Assembly (NCBI GenBank): GCA_017591395.1
Contig: WEDG01003375.1
Coordinates: 45,752-109,751, forward strand
Length of the DNA: 64,000 bases
Direction: 5' to 3'
From: Schistocephalus solidus
Lineage: Eukaryota; Platyhelminthes; Cestoda; Diphyllobothriidea; Diphyllobothriidae
Shown here: positions 25,201 through 37,200 of the stretch, in pieces
Position numbering within the stretch: the first letter of the stretch is position 1
Layout of the letters: each line of letters begins with the position of its first letter
Translations under genes and position numbers: made by a program
Notes under the pieces: generated by a model
What the model was told of the DNA's origin: nothing
The model's database searches: none
The model's input: the letters and a program-made list of their open reading frames with translations, nothing else

Positions 25201-28200
25201 TCCCGTATATTTTTGAACCCAACCAGCCGTTACAGTTACATTCAGAGGTTCCAAACTACAGGCTTTATACAGTTCGTCCAAGGAAAATTATATATTTATA
25301 TGGTATTGGGCGATGTCATATAGGTCTCATAAGATTTTGTGATGGATGTGGACCATATTGTATACTTTACAGGCAACATTAATAAATGTAGGCATATGAT
25401 GCTGTATGAATGGACACTTTAATGTCTTAAAATGTCATATTTAGAAACGTTTAAAACCGAACTATACTATTTAAGTATGAAATTACACGAAGACATATTT
25501 TCTACCAAATGGGAACAAGAAAGAATCTTTTTAGCATGTTTATAATAAAATATATTCGAATTTATAAGGGCTGCAAAAATCAATGGGAAAATATACTCAT
25601 TATATCGGCATTTTTGCCTAATGTATGCTTTTACGGGCGGCTGAAACGAGGCTCTTTCAAAAGCCGGCATCCTGACGTGACTGAAATATTTTTGGAGCAT
25701 GCTCCACGATAATTAGTACTACAACCGCACTTCAGTAATCTTTTTATAATAGAAGACGCAGTTCGGAATTTAGGTCGACAGTTCATGAGCCAGCACGTTT
25801 ACGTGCACTGTACTGCCTAATTGAGGTGTACACAACCGAGATCCATCAATTTGGACGAAGCCGTATTAGTCGAAAACTGCATCACCCTGTGTGTTTCTGT
25901 GTCGGGAGAGGTAAGCTTATGCAACTACTTGTCCTTACCTGTGTAAAGCGATTATAGTGGTATCCACCGACAAGGTGGAGTAATTGTTGGGTAACACCTC
26001 TAACTACGCGAGGTAGCCATGTCATTCTGGCCCCTCCAGAATTCTAGCCCTCATCTGTGGCTATCGGATGCAGGAAACACGCTTCAATAACCGCTTACAC
26101 TGGCGCACATTCTGGTTTCACATTCTCCACGCATCTTTTGTACGTCGGGAGGATCGAGAGAGGAGAGAATTTGAGAAAGTAATCAAGCTGCGAGCAAGGG
26201 GAGCAGATAGTCCTTACAAGGTATGTAGTGAATGAATGTCTACCAGAGTTTAGCGATAAAAGGACTCTTACCTGGCCTGTTGCAAGTAGGATGGGCTTTG
26301 GTTTGTGACATTGTATCAAATCTTCAGTTGGCTTTGAAATAAGATGACCCAAGAAAGACCAGTACCAAGTGCCATTAAGCATACCTAAAAATGCAAAGTA
26401 TCCTTGCGTACCACTTACTGAGAAAACAAAGTGCGCCAACTAACAAAATACCCAATATGTATTGCAATATTATGAGTTAAATTCACACACTACGTACATG
26501 GGTAAAATTTTAAATATATTCCCCTTCTCAGTTTGTAAACATTGGATTTGATTACATTTTATAACTTACTGCAGCCCAGATTGCTGAATAAAATCACCGT
26601 TATCGGTGCAATCGGGTACGGCAGAAGGCACTCACTGATCGCGTTACCGAACCTAATCGTACTATCTTGCGTCGGGGAGCAGTCTAGAGCCCCGTAGGCA
26701 GTGATATGGATACTAGTGATGTAAAAAACGAACAGGAAAACGAGTCCGTGGCAAAATATTTAAAGAGTTGCACTGATAAACAAAAGAACGCGGGTTCGAG
26801 CCACGGGCGTTAAAAATCCCGACTTGGTTATGGTTCGCTGATAACGACTAATAAGACCAGGCCAGTCGCCCTTATGTTTGTCTGTGATCTACTTCTAAAG
26901 CGTCAACCCCCTCCCCCTCCCCCCCATTTATGAAGACTAACGCTCTCAAGGATAAACAGCTATATTTTACAATAATGAGAGTGCTAAATAGCACGATTTC
27001 TTGCTTCTAATGGTTTGTTTGACGAAGCGGTACCACATTTGTGACGCTTGTCTAAACCAAACTATATCCACTTAAGGTTCATGGTTCAACATATACTTTT
27101 CGAGGGATTTAATAGAGGGGGCGGGGGAGGGCAGTTTAACCCCTCGTTAAGTTCTAAGGGTTTCGAGTACAACTACTGATTCCCATTTATTCGGTTTTGA
27201 TGCGGCGAAAAAATCGCATTAAATGATACTGAAAATGTGTTGTCCATCATTTTCAGGCCCCGAAAACTTGTCTAACTGTTAATGCCAAAGGACCAATCCC
27301 GATTAGCCCTATGACATCCTGTCGGTAGCTTGCGCTAGCCATCCGCGGACACACCGTGCACGCGGTGGTCGCATAAGCTGCCGACAGGATGAGTCACAGA
27401 ACCAGTCTGGAGGCTGCCCGGTGAAGGCCACTAGCTGATTGGCCCGATCGTCGTCCGACCTTGAACGTGCTCGTACGTTCTTTGTTTACTCAAAAGATAC
27501 ACTGTTGGCATACGACAATATACTTATATTCTTCCGCCCTTACTGTTCAGTTCTCCTGTGGGGATTCGATCGACGAGCTGTTTGACGGGCGACAATCAAA
27601 GCTTGTGGCAAGACACCACGACGGCATAGAGCAGTCTGGCATAAAGGATAAAGAAGCCTTCTATGGTCACCTAAATAAGACGCGGGAATGGGAACCGCTC
27701 GCAATACATACGTTTTTGCGCTAGATTCCAGAGAACTTAGGTTTCAGGTGAGGGTTATGGTTAAGCTTAGGCTTATTTTAAGGTAAGTCGGAGTTGGGGT
27801 TAGGGTCAGGATTATGTTGAAGGTTAAGGTTTGGGTTCGTCTTAACTGTAAGATTTAGGATTATGGTAGGGTTAAGGTTGCGTTTCAGTTTTATGTTTGG
27901 GTTAATGTTAGGTTTAAGACACAGGGATATTTACCCTTCATGAAATGTATCGCAAGGCCACCAAATTTAAGTGGACTGGGCGGTCCTATTCCCACATACA
28001 CAGGAAACCCCTATCAACGAGGACGGACTCGTGTCTGCAGACACGCCTTCGCGAACAGTGCTCGTGGACCCTACAAATGCACAGTCCCCTATAGTGAGTG
28101 GTTTACGAGCACTGCAGGGAAGAAGTGGTGACAGTGGTAGGATGAAAGTGTCCATATATATGGACACTCACATCTTTAATCTTCATCCCCATTTTTTCCT

Positions 28201-31200
28201 GTGCGTTTGTAGACTACTAACACATGGCCAACTCTCAACAGAACAAAAATCCTAAACGCCTGTGCAGACCAACTATTGATGATGCCATTAGCGAACTGGA
28301 GTTGACCGGTAATTGCCTATCACCTCCGGTAAGTTATGCACATCTAATATTGGTCACAATTTAAGGACAGTAGACAATACCAAGACATTACGATGACATC
28401 TAACGACACACTTCACTCAGGGGATCACGCACGTCCAGAAGGTTAGTGGTTTTGTTAACACTTACGTCTAATCAATTAGACTTACTAGGGGCAACATTGA
28501 ATGAGCGCTTAGAAAAAATGGAGAGAGCGATCATTCTCCTCTGCCAGCGAACTGCCAGGATAGCACAGACCCAAGCAGTTCTCTTGAACAGCATGGGGCG
28601 AGTGCTCGGCAGTATAAAGGAGCTTGAATCGACCATTCAACAACAATCCTCCTCCACTGCCGCCCTGGCCGCCGCACTGCCAGCCAATCCTGTAGGTCAG
28701 CCTGTGCGGACGGCAATGGATTTTAAAGCATTAAATGAAAAATTAGAGGACCGCTCCTACAGAGGTCAACTGGTAGGTATCCCATTTTATCCTTATTAAT
28801 TACATTAGATCACCTTCCTCACTTGCCTTGGCGGACGAACAATTGATGACTTCGTCAAGCGCGTTTTTTATGCCTTATTTGTGGACGACATAAGTCTACA
28901 TATTAACTTAAAAGGCAGGAAAAACAAAGACGGTCTCTTAGGATCGAAGATATACGAGGTGATAATGGGTATTCCTGATTATGTATATCTATGATCTTTG
29001 TAACAGAGGTGTTTTGCGGCATGGAATGCCAACGGAAAGGCAACCTTGGCTGACCTGGAGTCAGCTGTAACGAAACGACTGAAACGATCACTTGATACAC
29101 TGAAAAAGCGTATACAGAAACAAAACTGTACAACGCAAACCAGCGGTAAGTATAACTCTAAGACTTATCAACAATAATTTGTACATTGTAGACAGCATAT
29201 GCGTACCCTCGTCCCAGGACCCTCCGGGTTCTTCTGCATCGCCGATGGATAGCCTCAATACCTCCTATGACCTGTGAAGCAATTCCTTCAGCATTTGTAC
29301 ATATATTTTTTCTTATTTTTTTACAATATACGCTTAATATGAAACAAACTTTCGCATTACACGTTTAATGCATGTGGAAGGAGGGTCGCTTCATAGTGTG
29401 ACGGTCACTCGGTCCGATGATTATAATTTGGTCGTTCGAATTAAGCGATAATAAGAGAGTTAAAACGTAAATGGAGAAGAAAAAACCGCTACTATGAATG
29501 GATTAAGGGTGGGGCCGTTTGTAAGCCAAATAAATAAATAACCCGCAATACTGTACTGCATGCTGGCGCCATTTTTGAGTATGTCGAAAATTCGATATCG
29601 CCTCGATATAAATCCGCCGGACAAAATCGCTGTAGACTCGATATACCTATAGCGAAAAATCGATATCGCCCCGCCTTCGCCTCGATATACGCTTGCTACT
29701 AGGGTGCACATGTGCAGCTGCAGCCGCCCTGACGCAGGTATCGATCCGCGTATCCAGCGCACGTGCGCTTTTCGCATTCAGATGCAGCTGTCTGTTCCCA
29801 CAATCATTCAGGAGAGAAAAACAAAATCGTTAAGCAGTAAGCAACTGCCCTGGGAGCTTTGCAATTTCCTACTTCGGTGTTACGGTCTCCAGATTAGTTG
29901 TGTAGTTTTACCCTAATTTGTGGGCGTCTTTCAGTGGCAGTAGTCTTCAAATAATGCATGAAATACAGGCAAAAAGGGAGACAAATTGTGTATGAATAAT
30001 TTCTTAGGTTGAAATAACGTAAAAAATAGGCAAAAAGACTTTTTGATAAACAGGTTTATCGTGAAGTCCTCCCAGAGCCGTACGCTTATACAGAAAGTCT
30101 GTACCCGTATGGAAGCCACAAAAGGGGTGCGCATATCCTTTGGTGTTAACAGTAAGAGAAATACAGAAGACGACTTGGCGAGCATACGCGCTGCTTTCGA
30201 TAACTTCTCTTCAGGCCAGTACATTATATGGAAACGTTGGAACATATTAGAAATTTAAAACATGAAATCGATAATATTCGTCCGTTTGTGTGGGTTGTCT
30301 GAGAGGTGGGCATAGGGGGAGGATGATATGATAAGCGGCAGTGAGTGTTTGATAGAGTCGTTCCAGGGGAAGGGGAGGACAGAGATAGCACGGGAGAATG
30401 AATGCAGTTAAGTGGCCGTTGGCCAAGCTAAGCGCGGAGCTTGTACGAGGTTCTTTTGTGTGCACAAGACCGGCTTCTTCAATCTAATGGCAGTTGCTTC
30501 TGCTGCTGCTGCTAGATGACGTTGAACCAGTGGCTTGGGGTGGTTTGGTGGGACCTTATAAATTACACGAAAAGCTTCGCTGGGGTTCACACTATGTCCG
30601 GTGTCAACAAGATGTGCAAGGATGGCGCTTTTTATGCTCTTGACATTCCCCTTTGTTCAGCCATGCTGACAGGTGTTCTCTTATTCTTTTGGACAGGCGC
30701 CGACTCGTGCGACCAATATAACCTGCTCCATAGGAGCAAGTAAATGAGTAAATGCACATGGAGGTGGTCTGAGCCGGCAACCTATCCTTACCTTCGCCTC
30801 GTAAAAGAGGGTTGGTTGAGAACACTATCTGAAGTTTCGCTGCTGGGAACGTTTGTGTAACGGCTTGGTTTATGCATCTTTTCAGGAGTTCACTAGCCGC
30901 ATCCCGTTGAAAGGGCACTTTGAGGAATAGTTTTCTTTTCCACAGTAACCTTGGCAGGTTTCACCGGTCTTGCGACAAGATGCTTTGTAATAAACCGATC
31001 AGGGTATCCATTCTCGAAGTAGGTTCTGGATCTTCCCAAGCTCCTCCTCGATACTATCTGCCGAGCAAATTTTTCTAGCCCTTTGCACTAAGCATCGGAC
31101 TAGATTCTGTTTCTGTGCCCAGACCAGGTTTTCTTTCGATAAACGCTCCTTCGGATGCTGCCGTCAGGTCTTCTGCTTAGAAGGACATCTAAGAAAGGGA

Positions 31201-34200
31201 GTGAACCTGCTCTTTCCATCTCCAACGTGAATTTGATCGATGGATGTGCTTGGATATCAGTGTTTAAGAGTTGGTTTACATTTGTTTCTTCTGTGACAAT
31301 TGCACAGATGACGTCGACGTATCGGCCGTAATGTCTTAGCTTATTGATCTGACCGCTTAGCTGAACTTTCTCCAGCTTGCCCATTAAAGACATCGGCTAG
31401 AAGAGGTCCAAGTGGCGAGCCCATAGCAACGCCATAGCTGGTTGTCGAAAAAGAACTGCACATTTAACGTGCATCTTAGTAATAATTCTTTCAGTGCATT
31501 TGTCAGTATTCCTGTTTCTTGCTCACTTGTCAATAGAAATTCACAGAGGTAATCGACTGTCTCAGTGACAGGGACGTTTGTAAAAAGTGACGAGACACCC
31601 AAAGATAGCATCCTCGTGCCGGTTTAGTTAAGGTCTTTGACGTCTTCAATAAATTCGAAGATATCTCGGTAGCTACGTGGCGCTAGATGACGTTGTACAG
31701 GCTTTAGTTTCTCTGCTAACCACTTTGCTATGGCATGATAAGGAGAGTTTCGCATGTCTAAAATCGGACGAAGTGGCAAGCCTCCTTTGTGGAGCTGCGG
31801 TAGTCCATAGAGTACAAGGATGGGTGTATCTAATGGTTTTCGTGGACTGAACATGATGGACAAAACGTTTTTAATATCATTTAATGCGATTTTTTTTGCC
31901 ACATCAAAACCGAATAAATGAGAATCAGTAGTTGTACTCGAAGCCCGTAGAACTTAACGAGGGGTTAAACTGCCCTCCCCCACTCCCTATATTCAATCCC
32001 ACAAAAAGTATATGTTGAACTATGAACCTTAAGTGGATATAGTTTGGTTTAGACAAGCGTCACAAATGTGGTACCGCCTCGTCAAACGAACCATTAGAAG
32101 CAAGAAATCATGCTATTTAGCACTCCAATTATTTTAAAATATAGGTGTTTGTCCTTGAGAGGCGTTATTCCTCATAAGTGGGGGGTTGAAGCTTCAGAAG
32201 TAGATCACAGACAAACATAAGGGCGACTGGCCTGATCTTATTAGTCGTTATCAGCGAACCATAACCAAGCCGAGATTTGTAACGCCCGAGGCTCGAACCC
32301 GCGTTATTTTGCTTATCAGTGCAACACTTTAAATATTTTGCCACGGGCGTACATGGACGTCATGGGAAGAAGGATTGAAAAACACCTGGGGTACTGACAG
32401 AGACGCAGGTGGTTAAATAGAGACTGTGTCGGGCTTATCGTGCCTTGACCACCATTTGAAACCATAAATACCGAGCACATTCACAAACACCGCGCGCGAA
32501 TATAGTGCATCCTATGCGTTTTAAGCACTTTACACGTTACCCCTTCCATAGTAGCCGCTCTTACAGCATATCGGGTAATCATTCACGCATAAATGGGCGC
32601 GCACCATCCACTGGCTCCCCAAATAGGCACGCTCGAATGAATAAGTGGCAGAGGTTACTAGCAGGAATTCGTCTAACAGTGGGTTCGACAGCGGACACAG
32701 CGACCGTGGAGACAATAAAGACAAAGACATGAGAAACTAGAATGTACATTTATGGCTTAGGAGCCGTCATCAGTCAGCCACACCATACCCTAGGCTGGAA
32801 CGCGCTACCTATTGATCAGAGGCCCAGCGCTCTAACCTTTGAGCCACGGGCTCGTGGTCTTGCCGTTTTCGCTCAGTGGCTTGCGCAACATCTACCGCAT
32901 TCTCTCCTCCCCTCCCATTTGGACCCGGTGGCAAGAAGACAGGAGGTTAACTCGGGCGCATTAGCTGGCAACAGTAAACAGCTCGACTACGCTTGTCGCA
33001 TACGCCTCGCACGCTCATCATCGACCGGGATCTCACACAAACAACAAAAGAGGCGGCGCAGATCCTAAATGAGCGGGAGTGCCATAGAGACCACATTCAG
33101 AAGGAGCCGTTGCAGCCTGACTCTCCACCCTAAGAGAAGGATCGACCTAACCCGCCAATTGGCAGCCTTTCGAGCCACGTTTTGTGGAACACGGCTTAAC
33201 TCCGGCAAAGAAACCAAGCTACCCAGGGCAAAGGAAAGGTCGGCAACAGGGAAGTCGAGAGCTCGGCCAGCGATATCGGCATCACCCACCGACCTCAAAA
33301 TCCCCTTTTCACGGGGTAAAGCAAAGATGCTAGCCCTGGCTAATCAGTCCACAAGGGGTCGGATGTGGTTGAGCGGTGGCATGCGTTGTTAAGTTCTTAG
33401 AGCGAGGAGCAGACGAGCATGAAGTGGGAATGGACTTTCATGGGTGCAGGGGCGGTGACTGTCCTCGACTGCCCTCACGCACGCGCGCTGCACCCGCACT
33501 CGAGGAGAGGAGGCGGCTAGCAAATATAAGTATGTTGTAGAAATATATTGTAGAACACAACAGACACAAACCAATTAATACTCCAAAGCAGTGGGAGGAA
33601 TGGAATGTCTGGTGGTGGAACTGTGTGCAGCACAACTTCACACACCCTCACCAACGAGCATGGCAAAATTATTGGACGAGGGAACGTCGGCTCAACCAAG
33701 GCGATACTGACAGCCTGCCAGAGGGGTGCGGCTTTCGTACATTGTTGCGGGATGCGGTCTGACGCCTACTGGATCCTACGGACGCATCAAAACCGACGAG
33801 GCCGTCGAGTCTAAGACGGGCGGTATATGGGCGCAAGTGGGAATCATCGTGGCAAATAGGGCTGGCTGTTCACATCAGTGCAAACATGCGGGATAAACGC
33901 ATTATAGATATCGGCGGCCTCCCTCTTCTGCCCCCAAAGGTGAACAGTAATTGAGGCTGAGTCACGCCATGGAGGAGGAGAGACGGTCGTAGCGATGACA
34001 CCGCGCTGTAGACTCGGGCGGATGACCTTTGACAAGCAATTCGTCGGTCCAGCCATGAAGGCCGCTGCGACTGCGAAATGCGTCGTTAAGTCGATCCCCT
34101 CCGACGGTAGAAGGTCGGTTGATTTCAGCAGGTCCACAAATTAAACTTAGGCTGTTGACCTGGCCATAATGATAATATCAGTGTGTACGTCAGAGAAATA

Positions 34201-37200
34201 TAATTTAACCTCAGTCAGCACGATGGCGGGACAATAATGAATTGCCGACTAAGTTGGCGGAACCCAAGTAATGGCACTGGCGCCCCTTGAGAGATCAAAG
34301 GCAAATTTTACAGCCTGAACACAAAATACTTCCATTGGTTGATAGTCTAGCCGATACAAAGTTCGTGCTCTTTGGTTGATTCTCTTCTTTTCTGGCGGAC
34401 TGAGAGTTAGGCTGCAATGGCTCATTCTTAATGTGGCGCTAAGGGCACACCCTCTCCGTGGGATCCGAGCCAGGCGTGATGGCACGCCCAGGGGCGCCTT
34501 CGGCAGCGCCAGCCACATGCGCCCTTGATCGCTTCCGATCTTCTTGACTCTGTTCTGAAATCGGGCTCAAGTGGGGAGGAGGAGAGAGTGTGGCAGTTGC
34601 AGCGCAAGGCTACTATCACTTAAATCTGGTCCAGGCGCAAGTCACTGTCCCTGCACCACCCTTCTGTGGAGCATGCGGTGAACATCCTCGGACTACGGCG
34701 GTTGAACTTTCGAGATATATTTTTGCAAAAAACCTTTAGACTGATATGAACCGCTTTTTGCGCCTCACAGCGCGACACGGGAAAAGGAACGCCCCATCTC
34801 CGTAATCCAGATGACCTTGAGCTAAATTCGAGGACGGTTATCTATTCGGTGGTCTCAACCCTAATCATACTTTGACTCTAACCATCAGCATATTCTCAGT
34901 CCTAATTTCCATGTCACAAATGGAGTCCTAGTCCCGTGTCATTCCGGGGGGGGGGGGGGGGGGGTGGACGGACGGAAGGACTATGTAAACAATGCTTGCC
35001 GATTTTTGAATGTCGACGCCCGATCCTGTTCATGAATGGCGAGTGTATGTCTAATCCATCGAGTTCATATTTCGGTGCAGGATGTTGGATGACCAAGGAC
35101 TCTTGACACTGCCGGGCAGTTTTGTCTATCCGACTAGACATCGTGAAATGACTTCCACGTGACCGTTAGTTTTGCCTCCGAATGTTGAAACACGACTTTA
35201 GACGGGAACTTGGAGGTTACAGACCGTTGGGTATCAGATTCGATTCGCAATTTCATTGTATTCGCTTAGTATAAGTTGATCGACAGACTCGACTGACAGA
35301 TCCGGAGGAGTCAACATATAAGTGAAAGTTCCAGCAAAATTTACCTTGACCGCGTTTCGCAGGAGACTTGCTCCTCCAAGTCCAGGTAAGAAAGTAGCTA
35401 TTGTTTCGGAAACAACAGATATTCGGTACTCTGAAAGTGCTGTTTTATTTTAGAGGTACACCGGTCTGGCTTTACCAAATGCCAGAAAAGTTCACCGAGG
35501 CTGTTTCATGTGTTCACGTCATGCCACGATCGATCGATAATGTCGCATCTGAGTTTTCATCGTCACTAGTGCCACATTGATTTTGCGTGTTGCTGCTTTT
35601 ACAATAAGAGCTTTGCATGGGAACTGGCAAACCTGCAGTAAGCTTTTAGACGTCTGAAGTTAGCATGACCTTTCAACAAAAGAGCGGAACGCCCATTGTC
35701 CGCGGAGACGTTAAGAAGGCCTACGCCAGACTTGGGTTTCCACAGTGCAGGTCACAACTGTCTGCCTGCTTGTGTAGTTTTTTTTTTGCAAGATTCCCAT
35801 CCGAACATCGGACCCGCCTTTGCTTTCAGTACAGGAGTCAGTATTCTCGGTACTGAGGGGCATGATTTCTCACGCCAAAAAAATTATCAGACAAAAGAAA
35901 GCAAATTGAATAAAATAAGAAAATTAAACCGATCCAGATATCGGCATCTTTTCTCCTTCGCTCCAGCAAGTGCCAGAGATTCAACTAGTGAAATTCCTTT
36001 TAGTTTTGGTTCTAGAATGAGACCACGAGGACAAGACGCTTACACGTTCCACTTGTCGCCAAAGTATTCGGAAAGTTATGAAATGGTAAAAATTGTGAGC
36101 GTATTCTGGTTGTCGCTCATCAGTAGGCATCAGAAACATAAGTTAATGTTATACAATTCAGCTGACCTTGTTTGAAGTCGAAAACACCAGGTCCGTCCGT
36201 GGTACCAGCGGCGAAACTGTACCCCATTGCAGCTTTGCAAGTTTTTCCGGCTGGCTGATGAAGTTAATAATGAGAAAGATCACAATTAGGAGCAAATACA
36301 CGCTCACTTTCACGTTAACTTTTCTCGTATAAAAATTAATATAAAACTGGCCCAGTTTGTGTGCCATTTGAAGTACAATAGATGGGCCTCATCTTAGTGA
36401 CTGACCCAAAGATATGCTTTTCGAGTTCAACAGAACGTACTTTGTCTGGAATTTTATGGCAATCGTAGCACCCATATACATCCGTGGTACTGATAGTGCG
36501 AACAGTACGAACGCTCTAGAGACCGTCTGCGTTAGAAATCTAACGCGGCATGGACACATACGGTTGGACATAAATGGGTCCCAGCAGTCGTCTGTCTAGA
36601 CTGCACAGTGTACCTTAAAAGTACACATTTGCGCTTCGACAGGGGCGAAGATTAACTGGGTCTATGGTTGCGTCCATCCAAGCCAAAGTATCGACGCCTG
36701 GTTTAACCCATGGCACACATACTTTTAGGGGTTTCGACAGATTTGAATAAGTTGTGAAAAACTTGGATTCCATACGCTGCAGGAGGCTGGGTGGATAACT
36801 CGACCCAAGTGTGATTAAACTCCCGGCTCCCGGTGGGGGCCTCTTAGCTCAAATGGCTAGAGCGTTATTTGTACTAAGGGCTTCCTCTTGCTGTCGTTGG
36901 TTCGAATCCCACTGAGGCCGCCTAGATTTTCAGAACTGGGTCAAAGGAATAAATACCTTTGTTGAAGTCGACGGTGGAATAATGTGTTGTGGACGAGGGG
37001 GATGCAAACGGAAGCTACATCAAAGCATTTGATAAACATATGCTGGAGTGAGCCTGGAACTGCTGGCGAGAACGATAGAAAAAATGGGTGAGCGCCAGCT
37101 GATGCAGGGTAGCTGTCATCAATGGAAAGTAACGAGATGCCTGAGTTGCAATAGGCCCGAACCCTCTTCGTTTTGCAAGAAGAAAATGAAGCCCATGTAC

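Noticed and set aside
28421..28441. 21-base micro-exon in the DUF4806 gene with exon-1 donor at 28328
   Set aside because: The splice sites look good, but the phase is wrong for the next exon; the donor at 28309 joins in frame without it.
35665..36175. Plus-strand overlapping frames (63 and 159 codons)
   Set aside because: No motif; the end comes within a few bases of ceramidase exon 7 on the other strand.
36838..36925. A functional tRNA gene
   Set aside because: A- and B-boxes are present, but there is no clean anticodon arm and a related diverged copy exists, so a tRNA-derived repeat is more likely.
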